64,000 bases of DNA from Hephaestia mangrovi (GTDB lineage Bacteria > Pseudomonadota > Alphaproteobacteria > Sphingomonadales > Sphingomonadaceae). Under the pieces are notes generated by a model. The model made no database searches. It saw nothing but the letters and a program-made list of their open reading frames with translations, and was not told where the DNA came from. The DNA is taken from assembly GCF_019880555.1 (NCBI RefSeq), contig NZ_JAINVU010000001.1, positions 793,311 to 857,310 of the forward strand, given 5' to 3'. The position numbers and the translations under genes are program-made. Within the stretch, counting starts at the first letter, position 1. Every line of letters starts with the position of its first letter. Below are positions 44,537-56,829 of this stretch, piece by piece.

Positions 44537-45610
44537 ATGGCAGCGAACTTGAAGGTCATCGACACCAATATGGCGACAGCGAATTCGGACAGGCAGAAGG
44601 CGCTCGACGCCGCGTTGGCGCAGATCGATCGCGCGTTCGGTAAGGGCTCGGCGATGAAGCTGGGCCAGAAGGAGACAATGCAGGTCGAGGCGATCTCGAC
44701 CGGCAGCCTCGGGCTCGATATCGCGCTCGGCGTCGGCGGCCTGCCGCGTGGCCGGGTGATCGAGGTTTATGGCCCGGAAAGCTCGGGCAAGACGACGCTG
44801 GCGCTGCACGTCATCGCCGAGGCCCAGAAAGCGGGTGGCACCGCGGCGTTCGTCGATGCCGAGCATGCGCTCGATCCGGTCTATGCCAGGAAGCTGGGCG
44901 TCGATATCGACGAACTGATCGTCTCGCAGCCTGATACCGGCGAGCAGGCGCTGGAAATCACCGACACGCTGGTGCGCTCGAACGCGATTGATGTGCTGGT
45001 GGTCGATTCGGTGGCCGCGTTGGTGCCGCGCGCGGAAATCGAAGGCGAGATGGGCGACAGCCATGTCGGCCTGCAGGCGCGCCTGATGTCGCAGTCGCTG
45101 CGCAAGCTCACCGGCTCGATCAGCCGCTCGCGGTGCATGGTGATCTTCATCAATCAGCTGCGCATGAAGATCGGCGTGATGTACGGCAATCCGGAAACGA
45201 CCACCGGCGGCAACGCGCTCAAATTCTACGCTTCGGTCCGCCTCGACATCCGCCGCACCGGCCAGATCAAGGATCGCGACGACATCATCGGCAACTCGAC
45301 CCGCGTGAAGGTCGTCAAGAACAAGGTCGCGCCGCCGTTCAAGCAGGTCGAATTCGACATCATGTACGGCGAGGGCATTTCGAAGATCGGCGAGATTCTC
45401 GATCTCGGCGTCAAGGCCGGCCTGGTCGAAAAGTCGGGCTCGTGGTTCAGCTACGACAGCGTCCGCATCGGCCAGGGCCGCGAGAACGCCAAGACCTATC
45501 TCAAGGAAAATCCGGAAATGGCCGAGCGGCTCGAAAAGGCCATCCGCCAGCATACCGACGGCATCGCCGAGGAGATGATGACCGGCCCCGATGCCGAGGA
45601 TGACCTCTGA
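44537..45610 (+). CDS. recA: Recombinase RecA
   Basis: A 357-residue RecA: Walker A GPESSGKT (79-86), the ATPase/DNA-binding loop segments ([18 protein letters not shown] [37 protein letters not shown]), and an acidic C-terminal tail ending PDAEDDL. It forms filaments on single-stranded DNA for homologous recombination and triggers LexA self-cleavage. GGGAG precedes the ATG. A terminator follows at 45654. Confidence 0.98.
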   Translation: MAANLKVIDTNMATANSDRQKALDAALAQIDRAFGKGSAMKLGQKETMQVEAISTGSLGLDIALGVGGLPRGRVIEVYGPESSGKTTLALHVIAEAQKAGGTAAFVDAEHALDPVYARKLGVDIDELIVSQPDTGEQALEITDTLVRSNAIDVLVVDSVAALVPRAEIEGEMGDSHVGLQARLMSQSLRKLTGSISRSRCMVIFINQLRMKIGVMYGNPETTTGGNALKFYASVRLDIRRTGQIKDRDDIIGNSTRVKVVKNKVAPPFKQVEFDIMYGEGISKIGEILDLGVKAGLVEKSGSWFSYDSVRIGQGRENAKTYLKENPEMAERLEKAIRQHTDGIAEEMMTGPDAEDDL

Positions 45611-45653
45611 GCGACACGAACTCCCAAGGCGGCGCACTGGCGCTGCACGCATG

Positions 45654-45683
45654 GAAGGGCCTGCCGGCGACGGTGGGCCCTTC
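45654..45683 (+). terminator. recA terminator
   Basis: GAAGGGCC pairs perfectly with GGCCCTTC, continued by GCCG/CGGT inside, followed by ATTATTT. It lies 44 bp after the recA stop codon. Confidence 0.7.
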
Positions 45684-45691
45684 ATTATTTG

Positions 45692-45737
45692 GCGAAGTGG
45701 AGAAAGCGCGCGACGTTCTCCACTTTCTCCACTTCGC
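45692..45737. repeat. 46-bp perfect-arm inverted repeat after recA
   Basis: GCGAAGTGGAGAAAG and its exact reverse complement (15-bp arms, 45692-45706 and 45723-45737) around 16 bp. It is distinct from the terminator 8 bp upstream and precedes the methyltransferase gene. Confidence 0.75.
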
Positions 45738-45805
45738 TTCCGTTTCGCATCGCATTGCGCTCGATTCGCCGCGCACGCGAGATCATGGTTTGGCTGGAGA
45801 CGATA

Positions 45806-46630
45806 ATGACTGAGGCGCGAGACTGGACGGGGCGGGTCGGCGATGTCTGGGCTGCCGAGTGGCAGCGCACCGATCGCTCGTTCGGCGATCTCGCCGTTCG
45901 CCTCGATGCCGCGATCTCTGCCGCCGCGCCCGATGCCGGCCGCGCGCTCGACATCGGCTGCGGCGCCGGATCGACGAGCCTTGCTCTAGCCCGGGCGAGG
46001 CCCCAACTCGCGGTGACCGGGGCCGATCTCTCGCCGGCGCTGCTCGCGGTGGCGCGTCAGCGCGCGGCGAGTCTCGCCAATCTCGAATTCGTCGAAGGCG
46101 ATGTCCTCGCCACAGCCGCGCGCCGGCGGCCGATCGACCTGATGGTGTCGCGCCACGGCGTGATGTTCTTCGCCGATCCTGTCGCTGCCTTTGCCGCGTT
46201 CCACGCCGCTGCGGCGCCCGGCGCGCGGCTGGTCTTCACCTGCTTCCGCAGCCCGGCCGAAAATGCCTGGACACAGGATGTCGCCGTCGCCGTCACCGGC
46301 TCGCCGCCGCAACCGCGCGGCACGGCGCCCGGCCCCTATGCCTTCGCCGATCGCGATCGCGTCGCGACCATTCTCGCCAGCGCCGGCTGGTCCGCTGCCG
46401 AGGCGCAAGCGGTCGATTATCTGCACCGCACCGGCGCGGGAGACGATCCGGTCGCCGACTCCTTGGCCTATTTCCAGCGCATCGGCTCGATGGCGCCGAT
46501 CCTGCGCGAGATGCCGCCCGCCCAGCGGGCCGTCGCGCTCGATGCCATTGCCGCGGTTTGCGCGCGCTATCGCCACGGCGATGCCGTCGACTTCCCGGCG
46601 GCGGCGTGGTTATGGTCGGCGCGGGCCTGA
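45806..46630 (+). CDS. Class I SAM-dependent methyltransferase
   Basis: About 274 residues from ATG 45806 (GGAG 7 bp upstream; the frame is open 39 codons further). The SAM-binding motif I is ALDIGCGAGSTSLALARARP, followed by VTGADLSPALLAVARQRAA, and a DLMVSRHGVMFFADP acidic-loop region. The overall pattern resembles small-molecule methyltransferases of unknown substrate. The GST gene begins 10 bp after its stop. Confidence 0.82.
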   Translation: MTEARDWTGRVGDVWAAEWQRTDRSFGDLAVRLDAAISAAAPDAGRALDIGCGAGSTSLALARARPQLAVTGADLSPALLAVARQRAASLANLEFVEGDVLATAARRRPIDLMVSRHGVMFFADPVAAFAAFHAAAAPGARLVFTCFRSPAENAWTQDVAVAVTGSPPQPRGTAPGPYAFADRDRVATILASAGWSAAEAQAVDYLHRTGAGDDPVADSLAYFQRIGSMAPILREMPPAQRAVALDAIAAVCARYRHGDAVDFPAAAWLWSARA

Positions 46631-46640
46631 GGAGGCAGAT

Positions 46641-47276
46641 ATGACGATCATCGTCCACCATCTCGAAAATTCGCGGTCGCAGCGCATCCTCTGGATGCTG
46701 GAGGAACTCGGCCTGCCGTACGAGGTGAAGCGCTACGAGCGTGATGCCAAGACAATGCTCGCGCCGCCCGAGCTCCGGCGCATCCACCCGCTCGGCAAGT
46801 CACCGGTGATCGTCGATACCGATGACGATGGCCGCGTCGTTGCCGAAACCGGCGCGATCATCGACTATCTGGTCGAGAAGGCGGATGGCCGGCTCGGCCC
46901 GCCCACCCATCGCGCCGGCGTGCTGCGCTATCGCCATTTCCTGCATTATGCCGAGGGCTCGCTGATGCCGCCCTTGCTGGTCAAGCTGGTGCTCGGACGC
47001 GTGCCGCTGTTCGGCAAGGCCGCGCAGAAGAAATTCCAGCCGATGATCGATGTCCATCTCGATTATGTCGAGGGCGAGCTGGCGGCGCGGCCGTGGTTCG
47101 CCGGCGAGGAGATGACCGCCGCCGACATCATGATGAGCTTCCCGCTCGAGGCCGCGCGGTCCCGCGCCGGCCTCGATGCGAGCCGCTCGCACACGCTCCG
47201 CTGGCTCGAGACGATCCACGCCCGCCCGGCCTATCAGGCCGCGCTCGTGGCGGGCGGGCCTTATGCCTATGCCTGA
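46641..47276 (+). CDS. Glutathione S-transferase
   Basis: A 211-residue GST: thioredoxin-like N-terminal domain with VHHLENSRSQRILWMLEELGLPYEVK (active-site Ser/Asn region) and KSPVIVDTD/ETGAIIDYL, then an all-helical C-terminal domain including MTAADIMMSFPLEAARSR (the GST N-capping box). AGGAGG precedes the ATG. Substrate unknown; probable detoxification or redox function. Its 3' end overlaps the convergent symporter gene by 10 bp. Confidence 0.9.
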   Translation: MTIIVHHLENSRSQRILWMLEELGLPYEVKRYERDAKTMLAPPELRRIHPLGKSPVIVDTDDDGRVVAETGAIIDYLVEKADGRLGPPTHRAGVLRYRHFLHYAEGSLMPPLLVKLVLGRVPLFGKAAQKKFQPMIDVHLDYVEGELAARPWFAGEEMTAADIMMSFPLEAARSRAGLDASRSHTLRWLETIHARPAYQAALVAGGPYAYA

Positions 47277-48526
47277 ACCGGGTCGGGCTCGCCGATCGCG
47301 CCTTCCCATTTGGCGATCACGCTCGCCGCGACCGCATTGCCGATCACATTGGTCGCCGTCCGCCCCATGTCGAGGAAGTGATCGACCGCCAGGATCAGCA
47401 GCAGCCCGGCCTCAGGAATGTGGAACATTGAAAGCGATGCCGCGATCACCACCAGGCTGGCCCGCGGCACGCCGGCGATCCCCTTCGACGTGATCATCAG
47501 CACAAGCAACATCGTGATCTGCTCGCCGAGCGACAGGTGGATGCCATAGGCCTGGGCGATGAACATCGACGCGAAGGTCATGTACATCATCGATCCGTCG
47601 AGATTGAACGAATAGCCCAAGGGGAGGACGAAGCTGGCAATGCGGTTGGGCACCCCGAACTTCTCCAGCGCCTCGAGCGTCCGGGGATAGGCCGCTTCCG
47701 AGGACGCGGTCGAGAAGCCGACCAGCAAGGGTTCGCGAATGAAGCGCACCAGTGCCCGCGCGCTCGGGCCGATGAACAGGAAAGCGGCGCCGATCAGCAC
47801 GCACCACAAGACGATAAGACCGACATAGACCGATCCCATGAAGTAAGCGAGATTGCCGATCACCCCCGGCCCGCGCTCGGCCAGCGCACTGGCGACGGCG
47901 GCGAACACCGCGATCGGCGCGAGGCGCATGACGTAATCGGTGATCCGCAGCATCACCTTCACCAGCGCGTCGATCGCGCGGACCAGCGGCGCCGCTTCCT
48001 CGCCCACCGCGGTGATCGCCACGCCGACGAACACCGAGAAGATCACGATCTGCAGGATCTCGTTGGTCGCCATCGCCTCGACCATCGACGCGGGCACGAT
48101 ATGGGTGAAGAAGTTATTGAGATTGAACGAGCTCTCATCGAGTCCGACCGAGGCGGTCGCCGCCGGCAGCGCGAGGTGCAGGCCGGTGCCCGGCTGCAGC
48201 AGGTGGACCAGGATCAGGCCGATGGTCAGCGAGGTCAGGCTGGCGCAGACGAACCAGGCCAGCGCGCGCGCACCGATTCGCCCCAGCGCCTTGCCGTCGC
48301 CCATATGGGCGATTCCCGCGACCAGGGTGGAGAAGACCAGGGGTGCGATGATCATCTTGATAAGACGCAGGAAGATCGTCGTCAGGATCGAGAAATAGCC
48401 AGCGATTTGCTTGAGTTGAGCAGCCGACGCCGCGGTGCCGTCATCGATGGCGAGGTTGATTCCCCAGCCGACGACAAGCCCGAGCACGAGCCCGATGGCG
48501 ATGAACATGGTCAACCGTTTGGCCAT
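47267..48526 (-). CDS. Dicarboxylate/amino acid:cation symporter (SLC1/DctA-GltP family)
   Basis: A 419-residue inner-membrane symporter. The family fingerprint is clear: re-entrant loop STASSEAAYPRTLEALEKFGVPNRIASFVLPLGYSFNLDGSMMYM in overlapping parts, and the later SKGIAGVPRASLVVIAAS. These proteins import glutamate, aspartate or C4-dicarboxylates with protons or sodium. Substrate preference cannot be told from sequence alone. It is divergent from the M24 peptidase. Confidence 0.93.
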   Translation of the reverse strand: MAKRLTMFIAIGLVLGLVVGWGINLAIDDGTAASAAQLKQIAGYFSILTTIFLRLIKMIIAPLVFSTLVAGIAHMGDGKALGRIGARALAWFVCASLTSLTIGLILVHLLQPGTGLHLALPAATASVGLDESSFNLNNFFTHIVPASMVEAMATNEILQIVIFSVFVGVAITAVGEEAAPLVRAIDALVKVMLRITDYVMRLAPIAVFAAVASALAERGPGVIGNLAYFMGSVYVGLIVLWCVLIGAAFLFIGPSARALVRFIREPLLVGFSTASSEAAYPRTLEALEKFGVPNRIASFVLPLGYSFNLDGSMMYMTFASMFIAQAYGIHLSLGEQITMLLVLMITSKGIAGVPRASLVVIAASLSMFHIPEAGLLLILAVDHFLDMGRTATNVIGNAVAASVIAKWEGAIGEPDPVQA

Positions 48527-48601
48527 TTACGCTCCCCTGTTAGAAGCGGGCTACCAACGGGAAAGCGGCGCGGCGGTCAAGGCGCGCGAAGGGGGTGCGG
48601 C

Positions 48602-49861
48602 ATGAGCGACGGTATCGAGATCGGGCGGCGGGGCGTGCTGGGGGCCGGGGCCTTGCTGTCGCTGGCGAGCGCCGCCGTGGTGCGCGCGGCCGAGCCCGAT
48701 CTTGCCGGCCTCAGCGATATCACCACCGATGCCAGGCCGATCGGTGCCGCCGAATATGCCGGCCGGCTGGCCCGCGCGCAGGCGCTGATGAAGGCAGCAA
48801 GTATCGGCGCGGTGGTGGTCGAGGCGGGCTCGTCGATGGTCTATTTCACCGGCGTCCACTGGTGGCAGAGCGAACGGCTGACCGCCGCGATCCTGCCGGT
48901 CGAGGGCACGCCCTGCATCGTCACGCCGTTCTTCGAGGCACCTTCGGTCAAGGAAACGCTCGCAATTCCCGCCGACATCCGCGTTTGGCAGGAAGACCAG
49001 AACCCGATGGCGACGATCGCGAGCTTCCTCGAGGACCGCAAGCTCGCCAACCGTCCGATCGGTATCGAGGCCAATGTCCGTTATTTCGCCTTCGACGGCC
49101 TAGCCCACGCCTTGCCCGACGCCAAGCTGGTGCCGGCAACCCCCGTCGTCCGCGCCGTCCGTATGATAAAGACACCGGCCGAACTTGCGCTGATGCAGAA
49201 AGCAACCGACGTCACGATCGCCGCCTATCGCTGGGTGCAGCCGCGCGTCGAGGCGGGGATGAGCCAGGATCAGGTCTCCGCGCTGATGGACGCCGCGACC
49301 CGGAAATTGGGCGGGGCGCCCGAATTCTCGATGGTGTTGATCGGCGAATCCTCGGCCTATCCGCACGGCTCGAAGCACCCGCGCACCATTGCCGATGGCG
49401 AGGTGGTGCTGATGGACTGCGGCTGCACCGTGCAAGGCTATCAGTCGGACGTGTCGCGCACCTGGGTTCACGGCACCGCGACCGCGGAGCAGCGCAAAGT
49501 GTGGAGCCAAGTCCAGCAGGGCCAGCAGGTCGCGATCCGGGCGGCGCGAGTCGGCACGCCGGCGGGCGAAGTCGATGATGCCGTCCGCACATTCTACCGA
49601 AGCCTCGGTTACGGCCCCGGCTACCAGCTCCCCGGTCTGTCGCATCGCACCGGCCATGGCATCGGCCTCGACGGGCACGAGCCGGTCTATCTCGTCCACG
49701 GCGAGACGACCAGGCTCGCGCCCGGCATGTGCTTTTCGGACGAGCCCGGAATCTACATCCCCGGCAAGTTCGGCGTCCGGCTGGAAGATTGCTTCCACAT
49801 GACCGCCGACGGTCCGCGCTTCTTCTCCACGCCGCCGAGGTCGATCGACCAACCTGTTTGA
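48602..49861 (+). CDS. Exported M24-family metallopeptidase (Xaa-Pro dipeptidase-like)
   Basis: A 419-residue protein started at ATG 48602, giving a TAT-like signal (GRRGVLGAGALLSLASAAVVRA). The C-terminal pita-bread domain carries the dimetal ligands: Asp in VVLMDCGCTVQGYQSDVSRTW, His in SHRTGHGIGLDGHE, Glu in FSDEPGIYIP and Glu in VRLEDCF. The N-terminal domain is creatinase-like (VYFTGVHWWQ). It likely cleaves X-Pro bonds in the periplasm. GGGGG lies upstream of the start. Confidence 0.9.
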   Translation: MSDGIEIGRRGVLGAGALLSLASAAVVRAAEPDLAGLSDITTDARPIGAAEYAGRLARAQALMKAASIGAVVVEAGSSMVYFTGVHWWQSERLTAAILPVEGTPCIVTPFFEAPSVKETLAIPADIRVWQEDQNPMATIASFLEDRKLANRPIGIEANVRYFAFDGLAHALPDAKLVPATPVVRAVRMIKTPAELALMQKATDVTIAAYRWVQPRVEAGMSQDQVSALMDAATRKLGGAPEFSMVLIGESSAYPHGSKHPRTIADGEVVLMDCGCTVQGYQSDVSRTWVHGTATAEQRKVWSQVQQGQQVAIRAARVGTPAGEVDDAVRTFYRSLGYGPGYQLPGLSHRTGHGIGLDGHEPVYLVHGETTRLAPGMCFSDEPGIYIPGKFGVRLEDCFHMTADGPRFFSTPPRSIDQPV

Positions 49862-49912
49862 CCCCGCACCGATCCGCTTGTGAGTCGCGCAACCCTCGCC
49901 TAGATCGCACCC

Positions 49913-52576
<2,664 letters not shown>

Positions 52577-52650
52577 TCGGCCCGGCTGGCGAATTACAAC
52601 CTTTCCGACGCCCCGGACGCTCGTTACGATCGCCTATCCACGGAGGTTTC

Positions 52651-53184
52651 ATGCGCCACATCATGACGGCCACGATCACTGCGTTCGCATTGGCGGGATG
52701 CGCTGGCGCTGCACATGATGTCGGCAAGCCGCTTGCGACGCCCAGCCGCAGCGCCACGGCGACGCTGCACGATGCGCATGGCGCGGTGGTCGGTCACGCG
52801 ACGGCGCAGGAAGTGCAGGGCGGGCTGCGCCTGATGCTCGATGTGGATGGCCTTCCGGCCGGCGACCATGGCGCGCACATCCACGCTATCGGCAGGTGCG
52901 ATCCGCCTGATTTCGCCAGCGCCGGCGGACATTGGAATCCGCTGGGCGCGCAGCACGGGACGCTCAATCCCGCAGGGCCGCACATGGGCGACCTGCCCAA
53001 CCTGGCCGTGCCGCCGAACGGTCATGCCTCGCTGGCGGTGAACATCCCCGGCGCAGCGCTTGACGGGCTGCTTGATGCCGATGGCTCGGCGATCGTGATC
53101 CATGCCGGCCGCGACGACATGATGAGCGATCCTGCGGGAAGCAGCGGCAGCCGGATTGCCTGCGGCGTGTTCGCGGCGGGCTGA
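52651..53184 (+). CDS. sodC: Cu/Zn superoxide dismutase-family lipoprotein
   Basis: A 177-residue predicted lipoprotein (lipobox ALAGC, Cys17). The SOD fold has the copper ligand segment GDHGAHIHAIGRCDPPDF, the zinc ligands in HWNPLGAQHGTLNPAGPHMGD, and the Cys pairing IVIHAG...IACGVF. It would dismutate superoxide at the envelope. GGAGG precedes the ATG. It is in a plus-strand run after alaS. Confidence 0.88.
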   Translation: MRHIMTATITAFALAGCAGAAHDVGKPLATPSRSATATLHDAHGAVVGHATAQEVQGGLRLMLDVDGLPAGDHGAHIHAIGRCDPPDFASAGGHWNPLGAQHGTLNPAGPHMGDLPNLAVPPNGHASLAVNIPGAALDGLLDADGSAIVIHAGRDDMMSDPAGSSGSRIACGVFAAG

Positions 53185-53209
53185 CGTTGCGAAGCGGCTT
53201 TCGCCGCGC

Positions 53210-54619
53210 TCAATATGCGTTCTTGTGCAGAAGCACGCGGAAGGTCTGGATCAGGATCTGGACGTCCCTCCAGATCGACCAGCGGTCCAGATATTCCAGG
53301 TCGGCCTGCAGCCGGTTGGTGAGATCGTCCTCGCGCAGAGTCGCGCCGCGATAGCCGCGTATCTGCGCCAGGCCGGTCAGGCCGGGCTTGGCGGCATGGC
53401 GATGCCAGTAGCGGTCGTCGATTTCCCAGAACAGCTTGTCCTCGGCGCGCGAGCCAAGCGCATGCGGGCGCGGGCCGACAATGCTCATGTCGCCCTTCAG
53501 CACGTTGATCAGCTGCGGCAGCTCGTCGATGCTGGTCATGCGAATGATCCGGCCGATCCGCGTGATGCGATCGTCGTCGCGGGCGGTCGAGCGGTGACCG
53601 TCGCCATCGCACCCGTCGACCCGCATGCTGCGAAACTTGAGCATCTCGAACTTCTCGTTGCCTCGCCCGATCCTGATCTGGCGGAAGAAGACCGGGCCGG
53701 CGCTGTCGAGCTTGATCAGGATCGCAGTGCAGACGAGGATCGGCGAAAAGAACAGCAGTGCCGGCAAGCCGATCGCGATATCGAAGCCGCGCTTGACCAT
53801 GCGGTCGGCGAGGCCCAACGGCCCGGTCGAGACGATCAGGGTAGTGGCCTTGCCCTGGCGCGCGACGCCGAGCGGCGACAGCACGGCGAGTTCGGGCGAG
53901 TAGATTTCACTCTGGACGTTGGCGCCCTTGAGCGCATTGGCCCAGCTGAGCCGCCGCGCCGGATCGCAGGCGACGATGACGCGATCGGCGCTGGACAATG
54001 CCTTGGCCAGCCGGTCGTACATGTCGGGATCGTGAATGTCGGGGTCGAAGCCGATGTCCTTGGCCAGCACGGTCGCCGAGAATTGCCCCGGCGGTCGCGC
54101 GGCGCCGCCATCATGCAACAGCACCACGCTGAACGGATTGCCGCCGATCAGGCCAATCGCGCGCTTGGCGAACAAATAGCGCGCGACCGCCAGTGACGCG
54201 AAGCTCAGCACCATGCCGATGCCGATCGTGAGACGCGACAGGCTTCCGCTCGCCTTCAGCGCGAAGGCGATCAGCACGAAGAAGGCGAAGGCGATGACCA
54301 GCGCCTTCAATCCGCGCGCCACGCTCGTCATCCGGTCGAGGATGACGTCGGCATCATAGGCATCGGCATTGAAGGCCGAAAAGAGAAACGCCGGAATCAG
54401 GACGACCAAGATGGTATCGAGGCGGCTCGACGAATAAGCCGAGCCGTGCAGCGGCGGCGCAATCGCAAAGCAGATTGCGAGGCACAGCAGGTCGATCAGG
54501 ACGCTGTAGGAAATCAATTTTATGCGCAGCGTCGACTGGCGTTGCGGACGCGCCTTCCGCGCAGGCGACGCATTCGCGGGACTCGCGACTGGGTCGATGT
54601 GACCCGTGTGAAGATTCAT
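53210..54619 (-). CDS. Undecaprenyl-phosphate sugar-1-phosphate transferase (EPS initiation)
   Basis: A 469-residue membrane protein starting the lipid-linked synthesis of an exopolysaccharide. About four N-terminal helices and a fifth near residue 280 ([24 protein letters not shown]) precede the catalytic PssY/WbaP-type domain: [39 protein letters not shown] and [16 protein letters not shown] central CoA-binding-like domain ([25 protein letters not shown]) resembles WcaJ/SpsB. It is the first of several EPS genes; the others are 9 kb away on the plus strand. Confidence 0.92.
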   Translation of the reverse strand: MNLHTGHIDPVASPANASPARKARPQRQSTLRIKLISYSVLIDLLCLAICFAIAPPLHGSAYSSSRLDTILVVLIPAFLFSAFNADAYDADVILDRMTSVARGLKALVIAFAFFVLIAFALKASGSLSRLTIGIGMVLSFASLAVARYLFAKRAIGLIGGNPFSVVLLHDGGAARPPGQFSATVLAKDIGFDPDIHDPDMYDRLAKALSSADRVIVACDPARRLSWANALKGANVQSEIYSPELAVLSPLGVARQGKATTLIVSTGPLGLADRMVKRGFDIAIGLPALLFFSPILVCTAILIKLDSAGPVFFRQIRIGRGNEKFEMLKFRSMRVDGCDGDGHRSTARDDDRITRIGRIIRMTSIDELPQLINVLKGDMSIVGPRPHALGSRAEDKLFWEIDDRYWHRHAAKPGLTGLAQIRGYRGATLREDDLTNRLQADLEYLDRWSIWRDVQILIQTFRVLLHKNAY

Positions 54620-54914
54620 CGCGAACTCCTGTACCTTATCGACCCGGCCGCGAAGGTGAACCGGACGTTAGGCTTCGATCCGAAGAGCAGCAAGGTTGTT
54701 TTGCTCTGCAACATGCTTGCAATCCATTGCATTCGCAATATCGCGAATATCGCATCCCTGCAAAACGAACAGCCAATTTACAATAGTTTGCAAAGGCATG
54801 GTCTCGCATTCGTACAGGATGCGCTGTAGCGCCATAACGCCGGTCCGCTATCTGTGCCGCCGTCGGTACGGGCACAGTCTACGATGAAGCAAACACCTCA
54901 GATCGCGGATTTCG

Positions 54915-55661
54915 CTAATGATCGCCGCTGCCGACATCGTGAATCGCGGTAAGCAGCATTTCGGACAGTTCCGGACGGCAGATCAACAGATCGGGCAATG
55001 ACGGGTTCGTGCAATTGTACAGCAGGGGACTGCCATCGAGCCTCGATGCGTGCAATCCATATGCCCGCGCTACCGCCACTGGCGCACAATTATCCCATTC
55101 ATATTGGCCGCCGGCATGAAGATAGCAATCAGCATCACCGGCGACGACAGCCATTGTCTTCGCCCCGGCGGAGCCCATCGGCAGTAACAACCCCCCCAAC
55201 CGGTCGGCTACCGCCTGGGCAATTTCCGGCGCTCTGCTGCGGCTGACTACGATGGTCAGCTGATCGCGCGGCCGCGCCCGCGTGGCGCCTTCATCGCCGG
55301 TCGCGAAAACCCGGCCACGAGCGGGCAGAGCGACGGCGCCGCAGACCGGCTGGCCATCGATCGCCAGGCCGACATGCACCGCCCAATCCTCGCGACCCTC
55401 GCCATATTCGCGTGTGCCGTCCAGCGGATCGATGATCCAGACGCGCCTTGCCGAGCAGCGAGACAGATCGTCCTTGGCCTCTTCGGAAAGGATGCAGTCG
55501 TCCGGCCGGGAATGGCGCAAGCGTTCGATCAGCAAGGCGTTCGCTTCGTGGTCGCCGCGTTTCCCCAGCGCGCGATCGTGTTCGGTGCCTTCCGCGCGTA
55601 TGGCCAAGAGCAAGTCGCCGGCGGCGGCGGCAAGGTCGGCGGCGAGATCGTCGTCTGTCAT
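54915..55661 (-). CDS. cysQ: 3'(2'),5'-bisphosphate nucleotidase
   Basis: A 248-residue inositol-monophosphatase-fold enzyme that recycles PAP, the by-product of sulfate assimilation. Motifs: ILSEEAKDD, WIIDPLDGTREYGEGREDWAVHVGL (metal-binding DPLDGT) and YEWDNCAPVAVARAYG. It is divergent from cysD, which with cysNC forms the sulfate-activation operon. Confidence 0.9.
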   Translation of the reverse strand: MTDDDLAADLAAAAGDLLLAIRAEGTEHDRALGKRGDHEANALLIERLRHSRPDDCILSEEAKDDLSRCSARRVWIIDPLDGTREYGEGREDWAVHVGLAIDGQPVCGAVALPARGRVFATGDEGATRARPRDQLTIVVSRSRAPEIAQAVADRLGGLLLPMGSAGAKTMAVVAGDADCYLHAGGQYEWDNCAPVAVARAYGLHASRLDGSPLLYNCTNPSLPDLLICRPELSEMLLTAIHDVGSGDH

Positions 55662-55794
55662 CCCAATTTCCTGTCGTGCCGCCGCATCTCAATTTCCTGT
55701 CGTATCGCCGCGCTCCTATGCGTTGGCCGCGGTACCGTCCAATACCCAGGTGGGGTAGATAAGATTGGCTTCTTGCTCTGCACCATAATCTTCG

Positions 55795-56829
55795 TTGATG
55801 GATGGGGGCAACGCGTTCAGACCAGAGCATGTTGGCGTTCTGGGCGGTCGGTTCCACGGACGCGCTGTTCCCGTATCGAGCCGCAAGGTTGCGCCTTTGT
55901 CAAATCCCCCTTCAACCAAGACCCTTGCTTCCAAGCGTTTGACCCATCTCGATCGGCTTGAGGCCGAGAGCATCCACATCTTGCGGGAGGTGGTTGCGGA
56001 GGCGGAGCGGCCGGTGATGCTTTATTCGGTGGGCAAGGATTCGGCGGTGATGCTGCATCTGGCGCGCAAGGCCTTTTATCCGGCGCCGCCGCCGTTTCCG
56101 TTGCTGCACGTCGACACGACGTGGAAATTTCAAGCGATGTACGAGCTGCGCGACCGGGCGGCGCGCGAGGCGGGGATGGAGTTGCTGGTTCACCAGAATC
56201 CCGAAGCCAAGGCGCTAGGCATCAACCCTTTCGATCACGGCAGCCGTCATACGGACATGTGGAAGACCGAGGGGCTGAAGCAGGCGCTCGACAAATACGG
56301 CTTCGATGCGGCGTTCGGTGGAGCGCGGCGCGACGAGGAGAAAGCGCGTGCCAAGGAACGGATTTTCTCGTTCCGCACCGCCAGCCATCGTTGGGATCCG
56401 AAGAACCAGCGCCCCGAACTGTGGCGGCTCTACAATGCACGCAAGGCGAAGGGCGAGAGCATTCGCGTCTTCCCGTTGTCGAACTGGACCGAACTCGACA
56501 TCTGGCAATATATCCAGCTCGAAGGGATCGAGATCGTGCCGCTGTATTTTGCCGCGCCGCGGCCGACGGTGGAGCGTGACGGGCTGATCCTGATGGTCGA
56601 TGACGATCGCTTCCGGCTCGATCCCGGCGAGGAGCCGGTGATGCGCTCGATCCGGTTTCGCACGCTGGGTTGCTATCCGTTGACCGGCGCGGTCGAGAGC
56701 GAGGCGGCAGACCTTTCGGCGGTGATCCAGGAGATGTTGCTCACCACGACCTCCGAGCGACAGGGTCGCGCGATCGATCACGATCAGGCGGCGAGCATGG
56801 AGAAGAAGAAGCAGGAGGGGTATTTCTGA
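55795..56829 (+). CDS. cysD: Sulfate adenylyltransferase subunit 2
   Basis: The PP-loop subunit of ATP sulfurylase. [26 protein letters not shown] sequence (here [19 protein letters not shown]), [16 protein letters not shown], and [17 protein letters not shown] are diagnostic. The first recognisable family residue is near [18 protein letters not shown] (about residue 49), so the 55795 ATG gives an extra ~45 residues without homology; a TTG at 55897 with AAGG upstream is a plausible true start. It overlaps cysNC by one base (TGATG). Confidence 0.93.
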   Translation: MMDGGNAFRPEHVGVLGGRFHGRAVPVSSRKVAPLSNPPSTKTLASKRLTHLDRLEAESIHILREVVAEAERPVMLYSVGKDSAVMLHLARKAFYPAPPPFPLLHVDTTWKFQAMYELRDRAAREAGMELLVHQNPEAKALGINPFDHGSRHTDMWKTEGLKQALDKYGFDAAFGGARRDEEKARAKERIFSFRTASHRWDPKNQRPELWRLYNARKAKGESIRVFPLSNWTELDIWQYIQLEGIEIVPLYFAAPRPTVERDGLILMVDDDRFRLDPGEEPVMRSIRFRTLGCYPLTGAVESEAADLSAVIQEMLLTTTSERQGRAIDHDQAASMEKKKQEGYF

